Below, piece by piece: positions 11,701 to 19,802 of a DNA stretch of 60,000 nucleotides (its first letter is position 1; every line of letters begins with the position of its first letter). The translations under genes were made by a program, and so were the position numbers. Below the pieces are notes generated by a model, which was not told the origin of the DNA, did not search any database, and saw only the letters and a program-made list of their open reading frames with translations. Source of the DNA: Liolophura sinensis (lineage: Eukaryota > Mollusca > Polyplacophora > Chitonida > Chitonidae); the NCBI RefSeq assembly GCF_032854445.1, contig NC_088306.1, positions 5,020,373-5,080,372 of the forward strand, given 5' to 3'.

Positions 11701-12288
11701 CAAGAATATTATAGCGGGAGGAAACCGGGCAGAGCCCGACGGAAACCCACTACCATTCGCACGTTGCGGCTGGACTGGCTGGAGAGGAAGCCAGCATGAG
11801 CTGGACTTGAACTCACAGCGACCGCATTGGTGAGAGGCCCCTGGGCCATTACGCTGCGTCAGCGCGCTAACCAAATGGAGGCCCCTTACAAATAGCCTGC
11901 GGATGGTCGTGGGGTTTCCCCTGGGCTCTGTCCGGTTTCCTCTCACCATAATGCTAGCCACCATAAGTGAAATATTCTGAATACATCGTAAAATATCTAT
12001 CAAATAGATAAATAAATCATATAAATAAATTACAAATGAATAAATCACAGCTGACAACCCATACGTGGGAACGCAATGACGTTTTCTACGAAGGCTTCGT
12101 ACCTCTTAAAACTGTTCATGGTTAAACTATACAAAAATATATTAATAAAACCGTGTATTTCTCTTATTAAAATCTCTTTGAGCAAAACTTCCTTTAAATA
12201 TTAAATGATGCTTACCCGAAACACAAGTAAAAAACTGTAGAATCGCTGGTAGGAAAACCAGTAAGTTTTTGTCCTTCGCTTTGGTCAT
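5517..12288 (-). CDS. CTLD-PAN gene 1: secreted protein with two C-type-lectin-like domains and a PAN/apple domain
   Basis: Six coding exons on the minus strand: 12216-12288, 11211-11417, 9152-9412, 7503-7694, 6682-6909 and 5517-5782. They join to 1227 nt (408 aa plus stop). All five introns are phase 1 with GT/AG ends. Domain order: signal peptide (about residues 1-24, ending FTCVS), CTLD 1, CTLD 2, then a PAN/apple-like domain to the C-terminus. The CTLDs keep the N-terminal disulfide pair, the first and last conserved Cys and YWLG, but lack the long-loop Cys pair and any EPN/QPD or WND motif, so calcium-dependent sugar binding is doubtful. The domain families suggest extracellular recognition or adhesion; that is inference. 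Intron 3 contains a large minisatellite and intron 1 two SINEs. It is the only member of the array with a duplicated CTLD. The exon 3 donor is the least certain splice site. Confidence 0.75.
6329..6375. other. GC-rich hairpin in gene 1 intron 5
   Basis: Perfect 11-bp inverted repeat, CGCGACCTTCG at 6329-6339 and CGAAGGTCGCG at 6365-6375, with a 25-nt loop. It sits in an unusually GC-rich 200-bp island. Confidence 0.5.
6682..6909 (-). CDS. gene 1 exon 5: C-terminal half of CTLD 2
   Basis: The acceptor follows ATCAAACAG and the donor is GTGCGT; both ends are phase 1. Visible marks are EYWLGMEK, WKWV, TWTSW and the terminal Cys in VVCEID. The position eight residues before that Cys is Ser, so the long-loop disulfide is missing. 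Confidence 0.8.
6962..7127 (-). mobile_element. SINE (AAATAAATA-tailed), head truncated
   Basis: Tail and body blocks are clear on the minus strand. The copy ends in the middle region (CCCACGTACGGCCGGAG) and lies in intron 4 of gene 1. Confidence 0.85.
7163..7224. repeat. 25-bp inverted repeat (hairpin)
   Basis: Arms 7163-7187 and 7200-7224 pair with one mismatch around a 12-nt loop. Intronic in gene 1. It may be a tiny MITE or a cruciform-forming site. Confidence 0.6.
7503..7694 (-). CDS. gene 1 exon 4: N-terminal half of CTLD 2
   Basis: Identified from splice sites and homology to exon 2, since it has no internal start. The acceptor is TTGTACAG and the donor GTGAGT, phase 1 at both ends. 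It encodes CPFGLPL, SCYF, then a Cys in RGICESQRGGHLVFLESQEE. It aligns residue for residue with exon 2 (CPSGLPL, SCYF, AVCEGQNGGHLLF), showing an internal CTLD duplication. Confidence 0.8.
7843..9107. repeat. minisatellite, about 20-bp unit, intron 3 of gene 1
   Basis: About 1.26 kb of diverged tandem copies of a unit close to GAGACAGACGCCAGGTAACG. Open frames on both strands here are by-products of the repeat. Unit length drifts by a few bases and larger sub-patterns recur about every 250-300 bp. Confidence 0.9.
9152..9412 (-). CDS. gene 1 exon 3: C-terminal half of CTLD 1
   Basis: The acceptor is CTCTCACAG, placing YWLGL at the same distance as in all paralogues (2 nt plus 7 codons). It encodes KYWLGLSV, WYW, FTDW and VICEID. 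The chosen donor (GCTG then GTGGGT) keeps phase 1 and joins to exon 4. The frame would otherwise end at a stop at 9144-9146, which would make a shorter one-CTLD form. Confidence 0.7.
9815..10230. mobile_element. palindromic MITE interrupted by a SINE
   Basis: The ends match the MITE family seen at 45.75 kb (TTTAACAGAAAGTCTGTTGT, and the inverse CTGCTAAAATTAACAG). A SINE lies inside it at 9982-10128, flanked by a 13-bp target duplication GATATTTTGTTGA at 9969-9981 and 10129-10141. The MITE is therefore the older element. Confidence 0.75.
9982..10128 (-). mobile_element. SINE (AAATAAATA-tailed) inserted in a MITE
   Basis: 5'-truncated copy on the minus strand with a perfect 13-bp target-site duplication, showing retrotransposition. 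Confidence 0.85.
10320..10630. repeat. minisatellite, about 48-bp unit, six copies
   Basis: Imperfect tandem copies around GTTATCTGTCGTTACGGTAT, then GACAATGCTATCGACAA. It lies in intron 2 of gene 1. Confidence 0.85.
10806..10970 (-). mobile_element. SINE fragment with ACTC tail, internally deleted
   Basis: The tail (GAGTGAGTGAGTGAG on plus) and TTTAACGTCGTAC are followed directly by the GAAGGCAAGTAAGCCG block. About 110 bp of the body seen at 1010-1372 is missing. Confidence 0.85.
11211..11417 (-). CDS. gene 1 exon 2: N-terminal half of CTLD 1
   Basis: The acceptor is TTGGTATAG and the donor GTAAGC, phase 1 at both ends. It encodes CPSGLPL, then SCYF (N-terminal disulfide pair), then AKAVCEGQNGGHLLFYETQ with the first core Cys, and an acidic helix (EQEAMESE). 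Confidence 0.8.
11661..11886 (-). mobile_element. SINE (AAATAAATA-tailed), internally deleted, with head
   Basis: The tail, part of the body and the tRNA-like head (TTAGCGCGCTGACGCAGCG on minus) are present. Small deletions occur at the ATATTTCACTTATACGAC region and in the middle. It lies head to head with the next SINE. Confidence 0.85.
11889..12021 (+). mobile_element. SINE (AAATAAATA-tailed), 5' truncated
   Basis: It starts at GCCTGCGGATGGTCGTGG and ends in the A/T tail. The opposite orientation to the preceding copy creates an imperfect inverted pair in intron 1 of gene 1. Confidence 0.85.
12216..12288 (-). CDS. gene 1 exon 1: signal peptide
   Basis: 24 codons plus one base. Basic start MTKAKDKN, hydrophobic core LLVFLPAILQFF, polar end TCVS; the junction codon becomes Ala, giving a VSA-type cleavage site. 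The donor is GTAAGC. This ATG was chosen because longer upstream reading adds a Cys-rich, non-signal segment. Confidence 0.75.
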
Positions 12289-12363
12289 TTCCGTCTTTGA
12301 TACAGCAAAGTTTAAACATGCTCTGCACAGTTGGTCAGTGCACGGAAACATTCCCTTTCAAAA

Positions 12364-12380
12364 CGTGTATATATATTGCC
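12364..12380 (-). promoter_or_regulatory. TATA-like element of gene 1
   Basis: An alternating TATATATA block about 80-90 nt upstream of the gene 1 start codon. It is position-appropriate for a core promoter with a short leader. The inference rests on motif and spacing only. Confidence 0.35.
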
Positions 12381-12419
12381 CTTTGACCATGGAACAGTTC
12401 CAATATTTACACAACCTTG

Positions 12420-13100
12420 AGCGATAGCTCCATTGATAGTAACTGTACCCAAGGGTTAATGCCGATCGTTCCAACATATCTGTAGCACAAATACCTTATT
12501 AATAACATCCCTTTTGATCGTGACTAAAAGAAAGAGCTGTGGATATCATTGGCTATTGAGAATCGATCTTTAATACGAAACCTGTGAGGCAAAGATCGTT
12601 ATCTTTCTTCGTAAAGTATAAAGTTAGTCGGATGCCAGTTATGTCTCACGAGAGAAATACCCGATTATCATTCAGCTATCGGCGGATCGCTGATAACAAA
12701 TGCCAACTCAGTGGAAGAGTTTCTGGGGTAATCACGATTAAATGCAATAATCTGGTTTGTGTACATATATTCCAAATCAATCCCTGGTCGATCAAGGCCT
12801 TCTAACTGCATTAAGAAAAAATAATATTTTCTCTTACTGGGTTAAATCTGGATTTAGGGTACGGTATTTTGCGCATACACGCATTCTGGAAATGGATGAC
12901 TAGAATAAAAAATTTGATTGGACAACGTAAGGCTCTAACTTACCATAGTGAGCATGCGCGAGCTATGTGGCAGAGTTGAAACATTGGCCACATCTTTCTC
13001 TTACCTGCCCGCCTCTCCAAAGCTACCATTTGCTTTATCATTAGTTCTGTATGCGGAAATTCCATTGAAGGTTACTCTGGAAATCGGTTGTGCGTATTTA
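12420..13100. other. gene 1 upstream region, no recognised genes
   Basis: Unique-looking sequence. Small open frames at 12584-12805 and 12948-13166 show no domain and no splice context. Confidence 0.4.
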
Positions 13101-13104
13101 TATT

Positions 13105-13180
13105 TTCGGTTTTTCGTCGTACCTGACAATTTTTCAGTCGTATATATGACGACGAGGAATCATTAGGTGTGTGTAAACAT
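13105..13180 (-). mobile_element. fragment of ACTC-tailed SINE body
   Basis: It contains the TCGTCGTAC, CAATTTTTCAGTC and GACGAGGAATCATTAGG blocks of that family in minus orientation, without tail or head. Confidence 0.65.
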
Positions 13181-13222
13181 ACTGTGTTTTCTTGTCCTAT
13201 ATGTGGTAAACTCAATTTCACT

Positions 13223-13293
13223 CCGGTGTTGCCAAGTTTCCTCCCACCATAACGATGTCAGTCAAAAAGCACCAACCAAATAAGTAATAAATT
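13223..13293 (+). mobile_element. 3' fragment of AAATAAATA-tailed SINE
   Basis: GTTTCCTCCCACCATAA, then a diverged body and CACCAACCAAATAAGTAATAAA tail. Strongly diverged. Confidence 0.5.
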
Positions 13294-13574
13294 AAACTCA
13301 CACATTAAGTGATTTTAGGCCTGGGAAAGTAAAGACCATCGACTGACAGAAATAGGGTTCTTTTCGTTGAATCTACGAAGTGAATTCTCCAGCGGGCAGT
13401 GAGCCATGAAAAGAGAATGTATACGACAAAAAGCGATGCTAAAACAGATCGTCCCTTTATTGTAACGCCAGGGTAAATCCGTCTGGTTACCTTATAACTA
13501 CGACAATGTACACCCCCCTTTATTTCTTAAACACGGACGATGTTACACTATCGGGGGCTTTCGGTGTAAGAGGT

Positions 13575-13843
13575 TGTTAATGTGCTAGCGCGGTGCAATC
13601 ACCCAGTAGCCTCTCATGAATGTGGTCGCGATGAGTACAGGTAGTCGCTAAGTACAGCTGATGCTGTCTTCCTCTCTTCTAGTATATGGGAAGGTCTGCC
13701 AACAACGTGCGGATGATCGTGGGGTTTCCCCGCCATCCCCCCCGCCCCCGGTGGGGCCCCTTCCACCATAATTGTGGTCTTGTAAATGAAATATTCTTAA
13801 GTACGGCGTAAAAGACCAATCAAATAAATAATCACATAAATCA
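13575..13843 (+). mobile_element. SINE (AAATAAATA-tailed), nearly full length, diverged
   Basis: The tRNA-like head begins at about TGCTAGCGCGG. A C/G-rich expansion at 13731-13757 interrupts the middle, and the tail CAATCAAATAAATAA is intact. Confidence 0.8.
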
Positions 13844-13941
13844 GTTACCCTATCGTGTCGGCGAAAGCACAACACCACTGATTGACTTTCGTGCAATGGC
13901 GACCAGAGCAGTCCTGATATTGACGGCTGCTTGTTCTCGGG

Positions 13942-14045
13942 GACTACAGTGACTCAGTCGGTCAGCGCGACGTAGACAATACTTTCACCTCGTGTACCAA
14001 GGTTAAGGGTATGCGGCGATCATGAGTTGAATCCTCACCTAGAGC
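13942..14045 (+). pseudogene. tRNA-Ile(UAU)-like pseudogene with intron remnant
   Basis: It matches the intron-containing tRNA-Ile(UAU) sequence at 54107-54215: GTGACTCAGTCGGTCAGCGC, intron-like CACCTCGTGTACCAAGG, then TGAGTTGAATCCTCACCTAGAGC. The anticodon region is deleted and the B box mutated. Confidence 0.7.
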
Positions 14046-14075
14046 AGTATATTTTTTTCTGTTGAATTCATTTGT

Positions 14076-14394
14076 CCTATCAAAAGTAAATTCACGTTGA
14101 AATTCGTGCTTTTGCTTTACATGAACTCCGTCCAGAAAGTATGTTGAATGTGACGTTCGACGTCAGACAGGAAAGTTTCAAAACATGTCATCATTTGGCG
14201 ACATCCCACAGCGCAATCTGATGTAATGTTTCCCATGATTTGCATGATAATGAACGTGAACAATTGTCGGGAGGTCTAGCGACTCAGTCGATTAGCATGA
14301 TCCAACGCACCTTTGCAAATTTTGCGTGGTACAGTTTAGATTTGGAAGCACTAAACAATTAAAACATATTTAAAATCCTTTTGTACTAAATGTA
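14076..14394 (+). repeat. left arm of a 319-bp inverted repeat
   Basis: It is nearly identical (a few mismatches) to the reverse complement of 17032-17350. The outer end is CCTATCAAAAGTAAATT and the inner end TTTTGTACTAAATGTA. It does not match the SINE or MITE families here. Confidence 0.85.
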
Positions 14395-14414
14395 ACAAAG
14401 ACGTTAAAGGCGAA

Positions 14415-14490
14415 ATATATTTCATGTCATATGTGTTCTACAGTTTAGTGTTTGGTGTGCACACGTATATCGAAATAATATTTTAAAACC
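14415..14490 (+). mobile_element. small fragment of the Tx1/L1-type LINE 3' region
   Basis: GTCATATGTGTTCTACAG, then TTTGGTGTGCA and AATAATATTT closely parallel 52573-52640, near the end of the LINE. It is an old fragment. Confidence 0.55.
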
Positions 14491-14662
14491 AAAAAGAAAT
14501 GCTCTGCTTTTGGAGCGGGCCAGAGATACACTTAGTATAAACAGATTCAAGTTTACTTCCTTTGTTTCTTTTGAGGGAATCCAGTGTGGAAATCGTTCGT
14601 ACTACCAGAAAATAATATTGAACTAAACTGTGAAAAATTGTATTGGTCTCTTACCCTCAAAA

Positions 14663-14870
14663 GAAAATCTGTTGACCGAGGAACGTTAGGATGTTATTGC
14701 CGTAGATTATTCTGCTAAATAAAACATACATATTCTATTAATTCAACATAAGATTGTACAATTTATTAAATTAATGGAGTGTTCTGTTAATTATTATGCA
14801 GCATTATGTTATAAAAACAAAATGCATTCACTCAGAACATAGACATTATGTTAACATTAACAGAATATAT
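14663..14870. mobile_element. palindromic MITE, diverged copy
   Basis: It shows the family's TTAATTCAACATAAGATTGT core and the terminal ATGTTAACATTAACAGAAT. The left end is decayed. Confidence 0.6.
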
Positions 14871-14873
14871 TTT

Positions 14874-14977
14874 TTGATTGATTGATTTATTTATTTGATT
14901 TATGTTTTACGCCGTACTCAAGAATATTTCACTTATACGACATCGGCCAGCATTATGGTGGGAGGAAACCGGGCAGA
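14874..14977 (-). mobile_element. SINE (AAATAAATA-tailed), 3' part
   Basis: The tail plus the block GGAGGAAACCGGGCAGA on the minus strand; the rest is missing. It directly abuts the preceding MITE. Confidence 0.85.
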
Positions 14978-15056
14978 CTTGATGGTGAAAGGAAAAAGAT
15001 CTGCGACTGCCTTAATGACTGTGTATGTAAACGCTCCTGTAATTTCTGGTAATCGG

Positions 15057-15328
15057 GGCCTCCGTGGCTCAGTTGGTTAACGCGGTAGCTCAGCGTAATG
15101 ACACAGGAGCCTCTCACCAATGCGGTCGACGTGTGTTCAAGTCCAGCCCATGTTGGCTTCCTCTCCGGTGGTACGTGGGAAAGTCTGCCAGCAACCTGCA
15201 GATGGTCGTGGGTTTCGCCCGTTATCTGCCCGGTTTCCTCCCACCATAATGCTGGCCGCCGTCGTATAAGTTAAATATTCTTGAGTTCGGCGTAAAACAC
15301 CAGTCAAATAAATAAATAAATTACTGGC
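15057..15328 (+). mobile_element. full-length SINE (AAATAAATA-tailed)
   Basis: Starts GGCCTCCGTGGCTCAGTTGG (A box), has a B box GTGTTCAAGTCC, a full body and the (AAAT)n tail. It is flanked by an imperfect target duplication CTGGTAATC (15047-15055) and CTGGCAATC (15324-15332). One of the best type copies in the window. Confidence 0.9.
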
Positions 15329-15499
15329 AATCTTTTACTGAACATAACTGAATATAACGAGAACTGTGAAGACAGGCTCGACGATTTACTGACCGAAACT
15401 GGGATCGAACCATCATCTCGTGTGTACTACAGACTTAAGGACAATTCACAAAACCGTAGCAGAATGTAATGGCCAGCAATGTAATGATGAAATTCTGTA

Positions 15500-15605
15500 C
15501 CATTGTGGCTCTGTCGGTTGGCTCGATGTACTTATTAACAGTACCTTTACCTTCCGTATCAAGGAGTTAGGAATGTGGAGGTCTTGAGTTCGATGAAGGA
15601 AAGTA
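15500..15605 (+). pseudogene. tRNA-Ile(UAU)-like pseudogene
   Basis: TGTGGCTCTGTCGGTTGGC, GTACTTATTAACAGTACC, then ATGTGGAGGTCTTGAGTTCG match the family, but the 3' acceptor strand is lost. Confidence 0.65.
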
Positions 15606-15934
15606 ATTCTGTCCGTATATGTCACGTATTTCAGTTTCCAAAAATACACCCGGGATTATTTACACATTATCAATATACCACCAATTCACCTTGTTTTGTG
15701 AAATAAAATTATAAGTCCCAGAGGCACAGGGACTTTCGATCTGTTCATCAGTGTATTAAATCAAATGTAACAACAAGAGTTATGGTCGATTATGTCAGGT
15801 TACAGGAGAGAGATTTTAGTTATATGGACGAAAACAGCGTCATTGCCAGGTTATATGGGAATCAGGTAGGCGTTGTTGTATAATATATGTTACTGACTGT
15901 CTATGACTGGTCATACAATTCCCTACATGTACAG

Positions 15935-16745
15935 CTATTGTACCCATTACTTGTACAACCATTGTACCCATCACATGTACAACCACAGTACCCATTACAT
16001 GTGCAACCATTGTATCCATCACATGTGCTACCATTGTATCCATCACATGTACTACCATTGTACCCACAACCACAGTACCCATTACATGTGCAACCATTGT
16101 ATCCATCACATGTACTACCATTGTATCCATCACATGTACTACCATTGTACCCACAACCATTGTACCCATTACATGTACAACCATTGTATCCATCACATGT
16201 ACTACCATTGTATCCATCACATGTACTACCATTGTATCCATCACATGTACTACCATTGTACCCACAACCATTGTACCCATTACATGTACAACCATTGTAC
16301 CCATTACATGTACTACCACAGTACCCATTACATGTACAACCATTGTATCCATCATATGTACTACCATTGTATCCATCACATGTACTACCATTGTACCCAC
16401 AACCATTGTACCCATTACATGTGCAACCATTGTATCCATCACATGTATTACCATTGTATCCATCACATGTACTACCATTGTACCCACAACCATTCTACCC
16501 ATTACATGTACAACCATTGTATCCATCACATGTACTACCATTGTATCTATCACATGTACTACCATTGTACCCACAACCATTGTACCCATTACATGTACAA
16601 CCATTGTATCCATTACATATACTACCATTGTACCCATTACATGTACAGCCATTGTATCCATTACATGTACAACCATTGTATCCATCACATGTGCTACCAT
16701 TGTACCCACAACCATTGTACCCATTACATGTATAACCATTCTATT
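15935..16745. repeat. minisatellite of 24-bp units with 15-bp spacers (higher-order array)
   Basis: Units such as CCATTGTATCCATCACATGT plus ACTA (24 bp) are grouped in twos to fives and separated by a 15-bp short unit CCATTGTACCCACAA. Because 24 and 15 are multiples of three and stops are absent, two plus-strand frames and one minus-strand frame stay open for about 280-340 codons. No promoter, intron or domain supports a gene. Confidence 0.95.
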
Positions 16746-16973
16746 CATCACATGGGGGAATATAGCGAAATGGCACTTAATATGTTAGATATTAATTGTT
16801 GTACCCTACCGTACAGTTACACGGCCACTTCATATGAAATGGAAATTAGATCAATAAACTCTGACGTAAAGTTGAACAGCTATTTTATTTACGCCTCAGT
16901 CAAAGATCAGTACTTAGTCCACAGGTGATTAAATTCGAGGTGGCCCGGAAATTTAAAGCACGGGTCATCACTT

Positions 16974-17036
16974 GCTCCAGTGGCTCGGTCGGTTAGCGCA
17001 CCATACTTATAGGCACTACCTTCACCTTGTGTACAT
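16974..17036 (+). pseudogene. 5' half of tRNA-Ile(UAU)-like sequence
   Basis: GCTCCAGTGGCTCGGTCGG, then CATACTTATAGGCACTACC and the intron start, which runs into the right inverted-repeat arm at 17032. The 3' exon is absent. Confidence 0.7.
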
Positions 17037-17350
17037 TTAGTACAAAAGGATTTTAAATATGTTTTAATTATTTAGTGCTTCCAAATCTAAACTGTACCAC
17101 GCAAAATTTGCAAAGGTGCGTTGGATCATGCTAATCGACTGCGTCGCTGGACCTCCCGACAATTGTTCACGTTCATTATCATGCAAATCATGGGAAACAT
17201 TACATGAGGTTGCGCTGTGGGATGTCGCCAAATGATGACATGTTTTGAAACTTTCCTGTCTGACGTCGAACGTCACATTCAACATACTTTCTGGACGGAG
17301 TTCATGTAAAGCAAAAGCACGAATTTCAACGTTAATTTACTTTTGATAGG
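17032..17350 (-). repeat. right arm of the 319-bp inverted repeat
   Basis: Reverse complement of 14076-14394, the same length to the base. The arms enclose 2.64 kb that includes SINEs, a MITE and the 24/15-bp minisatellite. Confidence 0.85.
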
Positions 17351-17624
17351 CGTTAGGTACCCGGTATTTAATTTTGCTCGTTTGAGTTGTTCTCGTCACG
17401 AAGCAAATTAGCTCTAAGTGTAATTGGTTTTAGTTTTGACTGTAACATCAATTTGTGTGCATCATAATGATAGAGATGGGTTGAGTTCTCTCAACAAATT
17501 ACTGGGCTCTGTGGAATGTCTGGCGGTTAAAGAAGTACTGAAGAATAAACCAGAGCATCACTGGCAACATTTTCGTGTCTTATGCTACCACAACCACCTC
17601 ATGAAAGAATTATTTGTTTAGTAC

Positions 17625-17835
17625 CATTGCCACATCAGAAAACAGAACACCACTGACGATCAGTACAGGCGACACGAACTAGGCCATCACAGGTGACATC
17701 TTTGTGTTCCATGATTTCACAGGCACCTCTTACAATGTTGTCGTCCTCCGTGGTACAGCCTTGTCTCTCTAGTACCACTGCTACATCAGAGAATGGGACA
17801 CCACTGACGATCAGTGCCGGAGATGAGAAGTACGG
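17625..17835 (-). other. coding-like duplicated segment, unrecognised
   Basis: On the minus strand about 60 codons are open. A 53-bp block (LIVSGVPFSDVAVVL) recurs 150 bp further on as LIVSGVLFSDVAMVL. Possibly a decayed piece of a repetitive gene. No domain is recognised and the frame breaks at both ends. Confidence 0.25.
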
Positions 17836-17891
17836 TTTTACTGGTGAATGGTTCGAGATGGTCAGGAAATTTAAAACGATTGTCTGCAGTT

Positions 17892-17998
17892 GCTCCAGTG
17901 TTTCAGTCAGTAAGCGAGCGGTATTTAGACAGTAACATTGGCCTTGATTATCAAGACATTAGGAATGCGGGGTAGTGAGTTCGATGCTCATCTGGAAC
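17892..17998 (+). pseudogene. tRNA-Ile(UAU)-like pseudogene, full span
   Basis: GCTCCAGTGTTTCAGTCAG to TGAGTTCGATGCTCATCTGGAAC. The acceptor stem is imperfect, the TAT anticodon region is lost (GGTATTTAGACAG), and an intron-like middle is kept. Confidence 0.7.
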
Positions 17999-18159
17999 AA
18001 TTCATATATTTGCTCCTGCTTGGGATTTCTTTGCATTTTTTCATATTATTTCAATAAAGTTCTTGCCGTAACTCGTTCTGACCCCGAAGTAATGGGGAGT
18101 GAAAATTTCGATCGTGAACAGTGATATTATGTTACATTTTGTCATTCGAAATCTAGCAT

Positions 18160-18340
18160 TCTTGATTCGAATACCCGTATCAGTATAATGGCTCGTACAG
18201 GGCGGCTCACAAAGAGCGGTGGAAATCCGTCCTGCAAAAAGGAGGCACATTACATGCACTCTAAGGATCCCTTCGTCGTCATATCACTGAAAAATTTCAA
18301 CGTACGACGTTAAACCCCAAGCACTCACTCACTCACTCGA
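18160..18340 (+). mobile_element. SINE with ACTC tail, 3' part
   Basis: From CCCGTATCAGTATAATGGCTC through GCGGTGGAAATCCGTCCTGC and GACGTTAAACCCCAAGC to ACTCACTCACTC, with a deletion in the GGCTTACTTGCCTTCGG region. Confidence 0.85.
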
Positions 18341-18344
18341 TTCG

Positions 18345-19270
18345 AATGTTGTCTGATTTTACGGTAGTCCGTTAGAACCCAACAGGTAGCATTCTTTGGC
18401 TTAAACAGTTAGTTTCATGGCCGATTCGGCGAATGCATTCCCAGCTCCATATTCATAAGGATTGGAATGCTCTTTAGTCTATAGCAATGTGTTTGTTAAC
18501 TGACCAATACCGAATGTGAGTTGATACAAACTGACATGCACGGTATTTTCCTCAAAGCATCTAAGAATAAAGGGCAAGGTCATGTGGATCATTCATATGA
18601 CATGACAAGAGACTAACATCCTAGCTAAGCAAACGATGCATCTATTTGCAGAGTGAAGATAGCCGGAATAACCATTATATGATCATGTTATAAAACGGAA
18701 ATGCGATGGGTATTAATGTAATTATTTACTCACAGTCCGTGGTTTAAAATGTGATCGAGTATAAATGACCGAAAAAAAATCCATACAGGCTAGACAGCAC
18801 ATTATTTGCACAGATAAACGCACATGGTTGTACTACGTGTCAATTTCTCCCTGCCGGTCATCTGATCGAGGGTCTGGGCGACTGAGCTATTAATGATTGT
18901 CCAATGAGCCTAGTACACCAACCACAGTTCACTAGACTTCCTGAAGCCTGTTTTCAGATCAGTACTAAGCTCATATTTAGTAATCAATTTACATGTAATA
19001 CATATGTCGTAAATTTCAAGTGTTGAAAAAGGCCCATTCTCAGAACAGGAAAGAGCTCAAGTTGTGGTTGGTACTTTGTTCTGTAGCAAAGAATCAATAA
19101 GCAATGTTTTAACGTCCTAGAACAAAAAACATTTTAACTGTAGCTGTTTTTGAATTTTTGACTTAATTTCTAGGTGCAGGGAGTTTATTAACTATACACA
19201 GGGTCTTTACCGCTGAACAATGTACCAACCCCACCTTACCTCCTTCCTGCTATGAGTTTGGCCTTTTTAG
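18345..19270. other. intergenic, nothing recognised
   Basis: AT-rich single-copy-looking DNA. No open frame, tRNA or family repeat is visible. Confidence 0.4.
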
Positions 19271-19278
19271 GAGATTTT

Positions 19279-19422
19279 GATTTATTTATAGACCTTCCCA
19301 TGTACGACCGGAAAGGAATCCAGTATAAGCTGGACTTGAACTCATAGAGACCGCATTGGTGAGAGGCTCCTATGTCACTGCGCCGCGCTGACACGCTAAT
19401 CACCTCGGTCACGAAGGACCCC
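19279..19422 (-). mobile_element. SINE (AAATAAATA-tailed), body deleted, head present
   Basis: The tail joins directly to GACCTTCCCATGTACGACC and then the tRNA-like head; about 110 bp of body is missing. Confidence 0.75.
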
Positions 19423-19568
19423 GATTTGTGACTGTAGTTGCTTGATCAATACAAGTGATGGTGATAAAGCGTGCTCGGTGGCTTTTTTCAGCGCATGCAT
19501 TTAGACTATTTATCACAGCGGTAACTGACTGACTCGTGTTTAACATTAACTCTCCTGTTATACTGATA

Positions 19569-19800
19569 CACTAAAAGAAATAATCTGTTAATTTTAACAG
19601 AAAGGTTTTGCCTGAGTGATGCGGGAATGTATTCTGTTATTATAACACAGTATGGTGTCATATTTAACATTATATCCTGTTAGTCTAGTAGATTCGTTAT
19701 TTTGAATTAATAGAAAATGTATGTTATAATTTAAAAGAACAATCTCCTGCAATAACAGAATACATACATGCTAAATTAACAGATCATTTTTGTAGAGTAC
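19569..19800. mobile_element. palindromic MITE
   Basis: Good copy: AATCTGTTAATTTTAACAG at the left and the inverse CTAAATTAACAGATCATTTT at the right, with inner inverted blocks TGTATTCTGTTATTATAACA and AATAACAGAATACAT. Confidence 0.75.
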
Positions 19801-19802
19801 GT

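Noticed and set aside
15840-16928. Open frames of 282, 303 and 341 codons over the 24/15-bp repeat
   Set aside because: They exist on both strands and in more than one frame because the units are multiples of three and stop-free; no promoter, intron or domain evidence.
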